The notes: generated from the letters alone by a model not told the origin. Shown: positions 38,001 through 51,825, counted from the first letter of the stretch. The stretch: 64,000 bases of DNA from Oreocharis arfaki (GCA_013398015.1 VZRR01007849.1:733079-797078); one strand, 5' to 3'. Made by a program: numbers and translations.

Positions 38001-39026
38001 AACCACAAAGAAAATCACTGCCATTAGCCTGGGAATGACAGTAAAACAGGTTTAAACTAAACTACATTGCGTGGTGTTTAGGATGCACTGAGGACCTGTA
38101 CAGCACATCTGAGGATCATCAGCAGTTTGCCGCTGCCAGAAGGGGCAGCCTGGCCATTCTCCACTGGACTTAGCTTTGCCCCATCTCTGTCTCTCAGACG
38201 AGAATCTGTGAGCCAATTCTCACCTGGCAGAAACTTCTCACCTTTTATTTTTGGTAGGGTTATTTCTGGTCAGGACAAGCAGTTTCAGATGGTGCTTCAT
38301 TCCAGCAGACAAGCACCAGAGCCAGTGCGTGGACGAGATCAAGGTCTCCCACCCAGTGTGAGCAGGGCTGGCAGAGGACTGGGAGCTCCTTGCTCAGCAG
38401 CCAGGAGCACACAGTTTGACAGAGCTCTGTTTGCAGCACCTGGGAGCTCAGGTACTTTTACTCTGCTCTGGTTGTGTAACTCTAAGGAGTCTGTTCCCAG
38501 GCTCTAAGGGTCCATCATCTTTCTGCAGGATTCATAATGCTGCAATATCTTTTTCTCTGTGTAGAGCTCCTGAGTTCAAATGAAAAACCAGTTTGTGTGG
38601 TAGCATGGAGTATGTACCCCTCACACTAAGAAGCACAGGCCTTGAGTAGCTGGTAGGCATATTCTAAACAGTGTCAGAGAAAGCTATGGGTTTGGACTAA
38701 AGATTGCTCAAAGCTTGTCTTTTTTCTCCCCTCATGGGTCCTGTGAATTTACAGCATCATTTTTTCTCATCATGTCAACAAACCAGCCTGAAATACCCAG
38801 GGTTTGTCCCTACCAAGGAAGTCCAAAAAGATAAACAATGTGTAGACAGCTGAAAGTGTCATTCAGATGCAACCACATCACTATGTGTTACTGCTGGCAT
38901 AATTCTTTTTTTTCTGCGTAAGTGTTCTGGTTTTGATTTGGTTTCAGTACACAGCCTATTCCTAAGAACACTGCAACACCAGTTGCAGTTCCTGCCTCTT
39001 GTGTTGCTATCCCAACTTGACAGTCA

Positions 39027-39046
39027 CTGCTGCTGAACAGCAGCAG
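39027..39046. repeat. 9-bp inverted repeat of CTG/CAG units
   Basis: ctgctgctg at 39027-39035 and cagcagcag at 39038-39046 are separated by aa, so a tight hairpin is possible. It is a minimal triplet tract. Confidence 0.7.
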
Positions 39047-42000
39047 AACTGAAATGCTGAGGAATGTGGATGGGAAGGGACTTTTTGGAGTCCAAGCAAA
39101 GCTTGTAAGGAGAACAGCTTAAACTGCAAATGTATTTGGGAGGCTGACATTCTGTAGAAAAGATTAATTTGAGACTTTTAGAACAGGAAAGAAGATTTAG
39201 CCACATATCATCCATTAAATAGCATGAGGAAATCCCCATGACCAGCTTGGAAAATTTGGATATAAATTATTTAATTGCAGAATGACAGAGTCTTCCTGAG
39301 CAGTACTAGCTCCAGCTCTGATCCTTTGTAAGTACATTTTGTTGTGAACATAATGACAGAAAACAGAAAAACTGTTACACATTCAAAAGTGCTGAAAAAT
39401 GGAATACTTTCCACAGTGATTAAAAAAATAAAAATCAATCAAGTTCTTAAATTCAAGCTGGCATTTAGGGCTACAACAATGTAGAAACCTTCGCAGGAAA
39501 AGGAGCATTGACTGAAGGTTATTGTTATTATTCTTCTTCTGGTAAAGCAGGAGCCAGTTGTGCTAGAATTTATCCCAATAATTTTAAAGAGAGCTGTTAT
39601 TTTGTTGTTCTCTTAAACTTCTGACTACTTCTGGTTTCAGTTTTTTTGGTCAAACCCACAAAAATTTGTTAAGGAGGTCTCCGTTAGTTCAGTGCAAATT
39701 TCCATTGCTTGCTTTCTGACCATTGTTTCTTTTAAATCTTACATGAGCAGAGGTAGCTCAATGGGTTTGGAGCTTAAGTTCCCACTCTTTGACAAGCATG
39801 GGACTACTGCAGCTTGATATAACACTCAGAGCAAAAAGTAGGGAGGTGTTAGGTTTCTTCTTAAGTCATCTCTTCTGTTTTTCCATGTTCCTTCCCCCCT
39901 CCCCCCCCCAACATTAATGACTGCTAAATAGTTTGCAAAGAATGCTGCAGACGACCAGTCTTGTGTGCTGCAAAGTGTTATATTCCTCTGCCCCTGGAAG
40001 CTCCCTGGTGTGAACAGCATTACCTATTTGTACAGAGAGCCTAACAGCTTACACTGTAATATGAGGTGAAGAAACAAATCTGTAGAACTCTTATAAGAGG
40101 AAAAAGGAATAGATCTGAAAAGAGAGCCAATGAGAATTACTGCAGAGTCACATAAAAATTACTTTAATTTAGCTAGTCATACAAGATCCACCAGCCTGTT
40201 GGCCCCCCTGAAAGAACACGCCATATCCTTGCCTGCAACCTTCCCAATACCTTCTGAGGAAATGAGTGTGAACCAAGGCCCTTTGAGAAAACAAGAGCCA
40301 ACTCCCTTTGTAGCTTTTAGTTTTGAAATATTTCCCACTGTCCAAATAAAAAAGTTCTTTAGTAAAATCCTTGTTCATCTTATTTTGACCCTGAGGCAGA
40401 ACTAAACTCCCCAAGCACCAAAGTCCTCAGGGAGACCATAATTCATTCCAAAGGCAATGGCAGCTGTGCTTTCAGTTGAGGTGGAAGGCTAAAGGACCTC
40501 GTCCTCCTTGTTCTGTGTAAGAGGCCGTGGGTGCTTATATCTGGGAGTGGGATGGGGATGGAATAGGGGGAATCAATGTCTTTCCTATGTAAGCCCAGGT
40601 GGGCCTGCACAGGTATAACATCAAACCACAGTACAGGATCAATAATCACGCATAAAGTCACTTCCAGGTGCTGGTTTGCTACTTCACAGCTTTTCTAATG
40701 GCCAGGATTCCAAAACACCAAACTTTCTTCTTGACTATTTTCGTGTTTCCAAAACAAGGAAACACTTCTTACCCCGGAGCAGCAGTTCCTAAGCTTCGAG
40801 GCATAGAGCATTCTGCGGCAGAGCTCAGAGAAGCAGCTGGTTATCCACACAATGGTACAGGGCTTGAACACTAATATGGCTCTTTTGAAGCTAATTACCA
40901 GAACACAACAAAACAAAAGCTGGATGGAGTAACTTCTGAAACTTACTCTGTAATCTATGGACTAACAACCAGTCTGCAATGCCATAATTTGCTGTGACAT
41001 AGTTTGTGATATGCAAATCATGGAGAACTCTGGCTCTCTATTGCATAATTACTGTAACAATTTATGTTGGCTTAAAAGTACTTATCCTCAGAAAGTCCTT
41101 GTTCCCTCCTTTGACTTTTGAAAGATTAAAAAGAGTAACTGATACAGTAATTTAACTTCTTGATGACCATGTTAGTCCTGTAGATCTTGCTCAATCAAGA
41201 TGCTGATACTCCTGCTGATAAAATACAAGCTGTCTGAAACACACCTGCACCAAATTTATTCCTGCACTTGACATGAACTTGAGCATAGCTAAGGTCAAAC
41301 ATAAGGAAGTTCTAGTTAATCATAGTTCTGGAGTGAAATAGAAGCAATGGACATAAATTAGTGTAATACATAGCAATTCTCAGAAAAAAAACCCCTAAGA
41401 TTTTATTATTATCTCCCTGTGAGACTGCAATTTTCAATTTGCACTATAATTCCATCAGCTGTCTTTTCTGCTTCTGTGCATAATCAGATCTAACATCACA
41501 TATCATTAAAGAAACAATTATTCTAACAACAGACTAATAAATGCCTTCTGTTAGATGCAGGATTTAGCCAGCAAACATAAATAGACCTTTTACATCAATA
41601 CCAGTGAGGATTAACAGTGACATTTTTATGTCACCCACTCATTTGTGAATTACCACATTGTCACTGCAAGCCACAGGGTGGAGGGAAAAAAAAGGAGACA
41701 ACTAGCAAATGTAGAGTTATCATTCGTGGGAGTAAAGAAACTGTGACTATATAAAGATGTTAGTCAAAAACTCTAAAATTAGGAAATATTTGAATCCCAC
41801 ATAAATTCCATATTTAAGATTGTAGGATTGAATATTTAGCGAGAATTTGGTTGAACAGGTTTTGGGGGGTTTTTTGGGTACAGTACTTCCTACTTATTCA
41901 GAGTCTTCCTGTGTTAACTTGGACAACTCACACAGTATTTGTGTGCCTCATACTTCCGCAGGCTTATAATTTTTGGGAAATAGTTTAGGCAGTATTTCTC

Positions 42001-45000
42001 ATTCTGATATGTGGATTGGAAGCAGCTTAGTAGTATCTGCAGAGAATCTACAGGCTACAAAGATTCTAGGGACTGTAGGTGAGAAGCTTCATCCATTCTT
42101 ATATTTGAAGAACATCTGAGATTATGGGATACTGACTGTGCAATGTCATCAGCAGAAGTTTTGACAGCTTAATGCATTTCCTCCTCTCCCAATCAATCAA
42201 TGCCCACTTCCTCAGTATCATTTCCCTGCTGTTTCCTTCAATCTCAAGTCAAACAAGTAAGCAAAACCTTCATGAGGCCGCAAAGGACCATAAAAAAAAA
42301 GCCACACTGGCAACATTGGCAACAACAACTCCATAGCCTACAGCAACAATTCCTTTCCAAAAAGAACACTGGTGGAAAAGCAATAATCTGAGAGCAGCTA
42401 ATTCTTCATTACTGACCCACTACTGTAACAGGTCAGAGGGATTTAAACCAGGCACCAGAAAAGGACCCCTGAAGAGCACTATTGTGGAATGTGGAACACT
42501 GAAATAATTCAGTGGTTACAAAGACAGGAGCTGCTGCCCTGTACTGCTTTCTCACTGTGTGTACTGGCATGTCTGAGATGGGTTGCTTTTTTCCCCATTG
42601 TCTTTACAACAGGAATTTCAGTTTGAAGGGTGTGTAGGAAAGTGAACTTTCAAAACGTTAGTCATCTGTAAAGTTACAGTATTCTACTTTCAACAGGATG
42701 TGAGGCAAAGTTTTCCAGAACTTGGATTCAATTACACAGGGATCAAACGGGGCTCATTTGTAAGACGATGATGTGGACATTCCAGTTAGCCAGAAATCCC
42801 ATCAAGGACCCATTGTAAAAGATACTACTTTTGATATGGTTAAAGGAGCAATCACTGGAAATTCTGTAAACTATGTGCAGTGTTTCTTATTCAAAGCAGA
42901 GTATGATTCACACTGTTGACTTCAAGGTACATAAGACTAAAATCATGAGGAGGAAGTGTGGTCCTTTTCTACACTTGCCCATCAACTTTAAGTTTTGCTT
43001 CTGTTATAATTAAAATTATGTATGTGGAAACTTTTACCATCAACATAATTTTTGTTCTTTCCACTCCTGAAATTTCAAGTGGAAAAGGCAATCTTATGTT
43101 TAGTTTTTCCATTTAATTCTTAATAAAAATATTTCTTTATTTGAAGCATCCCCATTTTCTGAGCTTTACAGATCCATTAATCAATATTTATACAATTCAA
43201 GCTACTAAAAACAGAGAGAGAGAAAAAAAGGGATGTGTGGGAAGCAGCTAGGAAAGAAGAGGATAAGTACAGAAGGGATGAAGATGCACAGCACTCTGAT
43301 CCCAAGAGCTCTGCACTCTGCCAAGAATCATCAGCAGACTTTTTCATTGCAGGACTTTGCTACCTAGTGGAAAACCAGTTGCTTTGTTTTCAGCCAGGGC
43401 TCCAGTCTAGAAGGAATCACACTTTAATTTAGAATTCTCTGATTTGTTATCTGTTCTGAGCTAAATCATAAACTTTGCAATGATGCAAAAATAACAACCG
43501 CTATTCTGTTCAACTGGTATATCAGAGAGAAAAAAACAGTCCCTCAGTGCATACAGCAGAAGTCTCTGCTCAGTGTTTGCCTGTTTGCAAACATTGCTTT
43601 CAGATAAATTTACTCCAGATCCGGGAAAAGGTTTGGGTTCTCATTTTAGTTAAGCCCCACAAATGTAAACTCGGGATAAAGGCCACTACCACATTTCTCT
43701 TGCACACACAAGTTCAAGAACTGCCCAGCACTTTAGTTATCCCAGAAACAAAAATTTGGCTACAAGAAAGTTGAGATTACTGCAGGAACTTGAAGAAGAC
43801 TTTGGAAGTTGAGAAAATTCCAAGTTAATACCCAAAAGCCTAATATTTCCTAGCATGCTGACAGCTGTCAGTGACCTACTGTACAGCCCTTAAAATACAT
43901 ACTGTGGACGTAGTACTGCAAGCTCTTACCCATGACACAACTAACTCATTTTGCAAAGAAAAAACATCCTTAACGAGATAACTTTAAGAACAATGATCTC
44001 TCTTATGAACAGATACGATAATCTTGCAGCACCTCTTTTCAGTAGTTTCCTGTAGCTACTGTTCAGTGTTGATCCAACTGATTTCTGTCAGAAGCTAGAG
44101 ATTAATAACAGATTGTTAATTAGCTATGTCAGCTACATGAGGTACTTGGCACCATTTAACACCAAAAGTCTTCTCAGCCCTCCAGTTTCCGTTCATGTCA
44201 TTTATTCACGTGTGAAAGCGTGATAGCTGTGTAAATGTCACAGGCAGATGAAATGATGTAGCATCTCTGCTTCCATCCCCATCCAAGGAAGACCTGCCAG
44301 CAGCTTCAAAAGGCCTCAGACTTACCAGTGCTGGAGCCCACACTGTGCAGCTGCAGACTGCAGGGGTGGCAGCTACTACACCAACAGTCTGTTCCAGCCA
44401 GCCCCGCTGTGACAGAAGGGGATGTTTCAAGAGGCAGAAGACAAGTGTGAGGTCGGTAGCTAATGGCCCTGCTGTGGGAAGCAGCTAAACCAGCAGGACT
44501 TACCTGCATTCCTTTAATTACACTGTCCCAAACTGTCACAATCATTTCCATAAGATGTATCTATAGTAAGATACTATGCCACAGGCAACAAGGAAAAGAA
44601 ATAGCAAATATAGATGTCCTTACATATTCAAGTGTTACAAATGTGTTTTCTGGTACTTTGATGCTTTATATCATGCAAGTCTACGTCCAGTGAACAGAGA
44701 CATCATCACAGCCTGCACAGTTAATTTTGTCTTTCTGTATTTAAAGTAGTAAAAGGGACAGCACCTCTTCAGTGTGAAATGTCCCAAGGGATTTCTGTGC
44801 CACAACATATATTGCGGACATCCTTTATCTCTTTTTTAAAAGGATAAAAAAAACCCCACACTGCCAGAATAGTCAACCACTCCACCCAACCAACCATCAC
44901 CCCACCCAGCTTCAAAAAGAGATATCTGTTATTTATGCCCACTCTAGTACCAGTTTCTCAGGCACTCTTAAGGAAATGCAAAGCGAAGTAACTGCTAGAG

Positions 45001-46118
45001 CTCAACAGCCAGCCAGCAAAAGTGAAAGGCTTCTGGCTTCAGCCGAGAAGTACTGAGGACATGCCCAGATACAGCCCACATGACTGAATTATTCTGGTAG
45101 TTAGTAGCATTTGAGATTAGGTTTACAAAGTCTCTTTTCATGGACAAGGGTTGATGCAAGGATACATTCTACAGGCTTTCTGCTTTAAACTGGTATCAGT
45201 CAGCTTCAACCTTTTACCTGCACTGATGCAGAGCCATGCATGGACACCGTTCACTTCCATCTCTCTTGCCAGTCCCACTGTGGGTTTTCCAAATGCCTCT
45301 TAATGAAATAAGGGCAGGTTAAAATAGATTAATGTGACTTGCCCCCCAGGAAACCCGAGGAGGGGACAGTTTATAGCTATCTGTGCAGAAGGGTAGGTGC
45401 ACTTAAATACACTACAATGGTTCATCTGGCATGGCTGGTCTACCTGAAAGAACAGGGAATGATTTTGCACCTTGACCTGACTATTACCTGCTCTAAGGGC
45501 ACCTCTGCGCCACTAGCAGCTTCACTCCTCGTAAAAGTCTCAGAATATGGCTTCTTCAGGTTTTACCACAGGAGATGAACTACCTAACTTGTAACACAGT
45601 TTTATTAAAAGCAAACAAAATCTGGTGGGTTGGCTCAGTTTTTCCAATAATGAGTGCACATTAGCACATGTCAACACTAAATTTGGCTAAACTGAAAAAT
45701 AATAGCAGATAAATTCTGGAACAGCTGCAAAATGATGTTTCGTTATAACAAAACTAAGAATTCAAAATCATGTTTCATTTTTTTTTCTGTCAAACTGCTC
45801 CCAGTTTAACACAAACTGAAAAGCTAGCCCCTCTCCTAAAACCTTCTAATAATCTCAGAGTTCCTTCTTTGCACACTCAGATGAGGATGTGAAAAAATGA
45901 AACAATGTACCTTTTTTTTTTTTCCTTCAACGCCAACAAGGAAACAAAATGCATGACTCAACTATTTTTTTTTTCTGGATGAAGCCTCTGAAGTGTAGTC
46001 TATTGCCTTCAGGTTCATATGCATTCCATATAACTCAAGGTGTATTAAGTCAGGACCGTAATCTCCTTAGCCCTCTTTTCCAGCTAATGGAAAAATAAGT
46101 TATCAATGCAATGCTGAA

Positions 46119-46143
46119 AGGCTTCTCTTCCAGAGAGAAGCCT
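46119..46143. repeat. Perfect 10-bp inverted repeat
   Basis: aggcttctct at 46119-46128 and agagaagcct at 46134-46143 flank a 5-base spacer. It is non-coding and its function is unknown. Confidence 0.75.
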
Positions 46144-47400
46144 GAAGTTAAGCTGGGCTATTCTGATGTACCAGGACTGTGCCGCAACAGCTGTAGCTAC
46201 ACTCAACACAAGAGTTGTTTGTGCTTTTGCAAACAGGACTAGTCACACTAAGAAATGTTATTAAGAAGGCCAACTAAAATACTTAGCATCAGACATTAAT
46301 TTACATTAGAGCTCTCAGCAAGCCATCTCTCTCAACTATTACTCTAGGAGAAGGGATGTATGTTTAGATACAACTTTTTAAAGAACTAGTCAAGCCATGG
46401 CATGTTCAGCAAGCCTCCTGTAGACTGCTCTCCTACCAAGTCCTCCACTTCCACCATAACCTCAGCTGCTTTCACATACCACTGTTCTCCCCTAGTTTTC
46501 AAGAACACTTCCTCCTCTCTTCTCCTCTCACTTGCGTCACCATACTACCGAGTTAGGGTTGCTTGGCTTGGAGCTGCATGCATCTTGATCCACCAGCATG
46601 GTAACAGCTGAGACTTTTTTCAGTTTAAGTACAAATCTGGATGTCTGTTAGGAGCTGCTGGCCACATGAAGTTTTAACATATCTTCTAGTAAGGCAACAG
46701 CTTCAAAGAATTTTTAGATACACCAAAATCCCACAGTCTAGCTTGGTAATGAAACTTCCCTTTACAGTAGCCACCAGCTGTAGTTAAGACACATTACAAA
46801 ATACCTTAATCCTAAACCTTTCTTAATTAGGTGTTGACCTTTACACAGTGACTAAAACTAGTATTAGTCTTTCCAGAGTCAGAGATATTAAGCTGCACAG
46901 AAGTAAGGTCAGGGTGCTATTTTAAGTTAAGCAATGCCATTCTCCCAGGCCCTTATTTAGACATACTTGTCTACAACAAAAATTGTTGTGTCTTCATTTA
47001 CTTTGACATGAGTTATTAGAAAGTAGCTGCCAAAGAAAAATGTTACTGTCTTGCAAACAACTCTACTGTATTTTTTCCATGTCTTACTGCTTGAGTGCAA
47101 GACAACATCAAACATCCTAATGATTAAAAAAACCCAACACAAAACAGTAGATCGTTTTAACAGCCAATATGCACCTAAGTATGTAGCATACAGGAGCCAT
47201 TTCAGAGCATTCAGGGGCTCTTTTTATTTCGTAAAACTAAAGCTTACAGATTCTCAACTCATAACCATTCAGAGAGACAACCACAAAAAGTGTATTAATA
47301 AAACCCAACAGGCTTCCAGGCCTCTAAAATTTTTCAAACATAAAGTACAAAAAAAGATACCACGTGTTTACATTACAGTCTTGCTGCCTTACACACCATC

Positions 47401-50400
47401 ATAAAAAGTGAACAAACACATCCAGTAACTTCAGGCGTACCATTAAAAAGATACCAGTTAGTGCTCCGGTTTTCTGTACCATACAACTTTATTTCAGTCA
47501 CATCTTTCTAGGCAAAGTACCCAAAATATTTGACTCAAGCATACCTTTAGACTGCAAATATACTGAAACAGGGCACTGAGTCTTTCCTATCTCAAAAAAA
47601 CCCCATTAAGTTTTAGCTCATGTTATAAAAAGTAACCATGTGGAATGTGACAAGTCATAATGTGAAATCAAAGTGCTTTATTCCCATAGCGCAGACAGAC
47701 GCAAGTGGTTATCCAGACATTCCTTAGTATACCTCAAACACCAAAAGAGATATTCGCTCTGTTGCATCCCACCTTGCAAAGACCTTTGGACCATTATGGT
47801 GAAATTTCATTAACTGACAGCTAAACAGTATCAGTGGACCAGCAATTCACTTCAATACTTCAAATAATGAGTTATAAATGAGGCATCTTTTTATTATTTT
47901 TCAAGTTCCCTTAATAATTTGCAAAGTTCTACTGTATTATGCAACACTACATTCCAGTTGGTCTCTTAAAATCCCAAGGCATGCCCTATTTGAAACCCTC
48001 AAATTATTTCCCCAGAACACAATAGCTGTCTAATATTCAGCATTTTTGTGGAATTCTTTGCTATTTGCATGTGAAGAGAGAAATGCCTCACCCAACTGCC
48101 TGTATGAAAGAACTATAAACTCTCAAAGCAGAAAACAACTTTAATAAGGTTCGGACATCAGTAGTTGCATGGAATATGTGCTCAATTCACATGTGCCCAT
48201 ACTGAAGAGTACTCACGTTTTAAGTGTTCAGTCAGAAAACCTCCTTCCTACCGAAGTCTAAAAACCTATTTGTCTTCCAGAGAGAAGGAAGTTTAAGACT
48301 TAGGCATTCAATTTTCTTTTCTGTTACAACAGAATTAGCTCTACGTTATAATGTGTATGATTAATCCCCCCCGTTTCAGACACCCCACTGTACAGGTGTA
48401 CAGTTTAAACAAGGAGGACTGAGGGAAAATTTCTGGTCCCGTCCCACAGACATAAAGACAAAGTGCTTTGCAAGACTGATTTTATCCATCACATTTGTGG
48501 CAACCAACCCAAAATGAAGGCACATGAAATCTATAACAATATAGCTTATAAATCGTAAACTAAAGCTGAACCTCTCTATAACTTCTAGTCTTTTTGCACA
48601 AAAGTAATAACCAGCACCTATGCAGAGGTTCTACTCTTTTTTTTAATGTAGCTTTTTCCAGAAATAGTTAAGTGTCACTTGCATGCTCGTGCAAACACTG
48701 TCATTTATTAGGTTTTGACACGAACTGCAGAAACTGGTTGTTTATCTGCATGGAAAGCATGATGCCAATGCATCAGTAGCAGTTCCTTCCCGTTGCTACA
48801 AGAAATGTAAGTCACTGGCAACAGCCACAGACAGCTGTTACCTCAAAAGTGCACACTCCCAGCAGCAGTTTTCCTGCGAGGTGTTCTACAGCTTGTGGCA
48901 TGCATTTAATCAGTGTCTCAAATTTGGATTTTAACATGTCAAAGCCTATCTACTTTTGGTTAGTTAAAGGCCAGGCACGCACATGCATCTTAAGGAAGCC
49001 AACTCGAAACACGCTTTGACAGATGCTGCATTGAAACTGGCCATACCTTAACAACTAAACACAGATGAGCTGCTACACCGAGTAGCATTCAGGATCCAGG
49101 GTGAGCTCAATACCTCCTAAGGAAAGCCGAATATGGATATAAATCTGCCTCCTAGATTTCACTGGAACTGCTACCTTTAAAGCAGAGAAACAAGATTCAA
49201 GGTTTCCGACAGCTTTAGCAGACGGATAGGCTCGTCAATCAGATAAAGACTTACTATGTTGTCAAACAGCAGTTCAAAGCCTTGGCTATCACTTCTCTAG
49301 AAATACAGGTTTAAAAGAACTCAAACACCACTGCCATCACTTAACTAGAATATGCAATTATGCTGCTTCATTCAGAATGATAAACAGGAACAGAGTTTAG
49401 GCATTCTAGTTTTTCACCCTATGTGTGAATTCACACACCTTCCTTTTTTTTTTTTCTTGCCCTCTCTTTTGTTTTTTTCCTCTATTTCTGCACAGTGTCA
49501 GTTGAAGGGATTGGCACACAAATTACTAGTGAACACAGACCTGTAGCTATTACATTACAGAACCATAATAGAGTTTCATGAAGGTTTCATGCAATGGTGT
49601 CTGTGCTCTTTTATTCTAAAAGAGAATGACTTTCACAGGTAACACATACAACACAATTTTCTGATTTTAAATGCAGTGAGTTACACAAGGAACATTAACA
49701 AGAATTGACCAGACAATAACTGGAACTGCGCTAGGTCTGGCACTTGAGAATTCACAGTGATTAAAATAAAACTGCTTTGCCTAAGACAAAACATAAGATC
49801 CCAAATACACATAAAAACTCTTTGCTTCTATTGTCTTGTATTAGTATTCCAACAGCGATAAGCAAGCTCAGTAGTACCTCAGACAGCAAAGACTCCTGCA
49901 TATGGTTAACTTTATTCATTGCTTGCAGTGCAATGGATTATTTATTTTTTAATAATATATTCACGATGGCAAATCAAGCAATTTTCAATGCATAAAGTCA
50001 ACACAGGCTCAACTCTTTGATGGATTGAAGCTTGGATTCTGACAGGAAACCATTCTCTACCATCTCATTTTGTGTACCCAACTCCACACTGTGCCAGGTG
50101 GTATTGCTGTTAAAGAGAAACTTAAGGTATTCTTGTATATTACTGAGGTGTTCTTCTGATATAGCAAGTTGTTTGCTAACATTTATAGTACCAGCTGGTA
50201 ATATAAGAGTAAAGCATTTGCACTTTTCTTTCCCACACTCACCTCACTGATCCACTAACACAGGTTTACGATCCCAAAGCCTGCTTTTAGACAGAAAGGA
50301 GCACAGCTTTTAAACACCCCAGCGTTTCTCAACCCACCCACTGCCTCCCATTTCAGCACGGAGGGCCCGGCTGAAGCAGCTGCTCTCAGGAGCTGTGAAC

Positions 50401-50593
50401 TCCCAGAGCCGTGTCGACCTGCTGGGCTCACTGACCACACCGAACTGGGAGTTAAAGCAAGACACTCAGGACCCATCTGACCAGAGTCCACGAGCGTAGA
50501 TGAGCACCCACTCGTACCTGCCTCACCTTCTGCGCTACACCTGAGGGCACTTTGGTCCGTGCATCCACCTCCCAGACCTCCTGCTCCCTGGCC
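47401..50593 (-). other. SOWAHC: Probable long 3' UTR and downstream flank of SOWAHC
   Basis: This is AT-rich sequence downstream of the SOWAHC stop on the - strand, with no competing gene. Several AATAAA hexamers occur on the - strand, the better placed being at 47677-47682 and 47488-47493. Human SOWAHC has a long 3' UTR, which makes about 3 kb plausible, but no transcript evidence is available here. The extent is inferred. Confidence 0.35.
47677..47682 (-). terminator. SOWAHC: Candidate polyadenylation signal for SOWAHC
   Basis: AATAAA on the - strand about 2.9 kb after the SOWAHC stop, followed by T/G-containing sequence. A second AATAAA at 47488-47493 is an equally reasonable choice, and closer ones exist (for example near 49609 and 49912). 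Confidence 0.25.
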
Positions 50594-51825
50594 TTATCCA
50601 AACACGTTGGACTTCGGCCTGAGCTTAAATGACGATTTCAGGGATTTCTCCTCATGCTCTTCCTCCTCAGTGTCACCACGAAAGGAAGGTGTGTTGTGGA
50701 TGATCTGAGTCCTGAAGCGGATCTTATTAAGCCGAGGCTTCATCCGTCCGCTGCCAGAGGCTTTCCTGGTCATCTCCTTGCCTTTACCTGGCACCGCTGC
50801 CCCATCGGTGCCTTCACCTTCCTCCCCAGTGCCGTGATGGTGATGGGAGAGCCGGTAGTTCATGAGATTAGATGGCAACACCTTGGAGAGCCTCCAGCGC
50901 CCGCTCCCATTGCCAGCATTCCCTTCCTCCCCCTCCTCCTCCTCCAGGGCCCCCACGAGGCTCCGCATGTCCCCCGAGGTGCCCTGGTGCAGGTACTGCG
51001 CAGCCTTGCGCCCGCTGTAGTCGCGGATGTCCACGTCGGCGTCGTAGGCTCCCACCAGCAGCTTCACGACCTCGGCGTGGCCGTGCATGGCGGCGATGTG
51101 CAGCGCCGTGTGCCCGCCGCTCGTGCGGGCGTTGATGTCCACGGGCAGCCCGTGCCGCTGGGCGAAGTTGACCAGCGTGGCCAGCAGCTCCTGCCGCCCG
51201 TGCTTGGCGGCCCAGTGCAGCACTGTGAAGCCGGTGATAAAGTCCCGCTTGCAGAGCAGCGCCGGCTCGCAGCTCAGCAAGCCTTCCAGGCTCTCCCACC
51301 GCCCGTCCGAGGCCGACAGCATCCAGGCGTGCTCCAGGGGGTCCAGTGCCACGGAGCCGGTGGTGCTCCCCTCCTCCTCGGCGGAGGACGAGGCCACCGA
51401 GGCACTGTCCGAGTCGCGGCCGCGGCCCCCGCCGGGGAGAGCGCCGCGCTTCAGCTGGGGGGAGCTGCCCCGCGCCGCCTCCCGCANCGTGGGGAGGGCG
51501 GCGGATTCGGCTGCTCCACACTGTTCTCCGCCGCCGGCTCCTGCTCCCCAGGGGTCAAGGGGGCTGCGGCGGCGGGGGGCTCCGGGGCGCAGTACCGGCG
51601 GCGGAGGGGCACGTACTTGACGCCGGTGCCGGGCTCCTGGCGCACGGTGGCCACTGCATTGACCAGCTCCCTGAAGCGGTGCCGGGCGGCGGCGCGGCGG
51701 GGGGGCTCCGCGGGGGTCCGCCAGTCCCGGAAATGCTCCAGCAGCTCCGAGTTGCGCGCCCGCCCGCCCCGCGCCGCCAGGAACCGCACCACTGACTCCT
51801 GCTGCAGCTCCGCCGGCTCCGCCAT
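50594..51825 (-). CDS. SOWAHC: Sosondowah ankyrin repeat domain family member C (SOWAHC/ANKRD57), frame broken at an ambiguous base
   Basis: SOWAHC is an intronless vertebrate gene for an ankyrin-repeat protein of poorly known function. The ATG at 51825-51823 (G at -3 and +4) opens the N-terminal SOWAH domain, with helices read from residues 1-75 (beginning MAEPAELQQESVVRFLAAR). A proline-rich linker follows and the frame runs into the n at 51487. From 51484 the matching sequence continues in another frame, through SSPQLKRGALPG, a serine/acid stretch, LDPLEHAWMLSASDG, two ankyrin repeats (about 51238-51008), WRLSKVLPS, and the family C terminus LRPKSNVFG before TAA at 50596-50594. This matches human SOWAHC as I remember it. 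The span is 1232 bases, so the length hidden at n must be 2 modulo 3 to restore the frame. Readable protein is about 410 aa against 525 in human, so linker sequence may be missing. A sequencing error is far likelier than a pseudogene. Confidence 0.93.

Larger units (their letters stand above)
32009..47400. other. Intergenic, no gene recognised
   Basis: About 15 kb of AT-rich DNA. The short frames (for example 32058-32438, 33791-34273, 38127-38507) show no domain or splice structure I recognise. It contains an A17 run at about 37453, a C-rich tract at 39893-39909, inverted repeats at 39027-39046 and 46119-46143, and an AT-rich, repeat-free segment at about 41395-41650. The part nearest SOWAHC could include distal 3' UTR. 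Confidence 0.4.
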
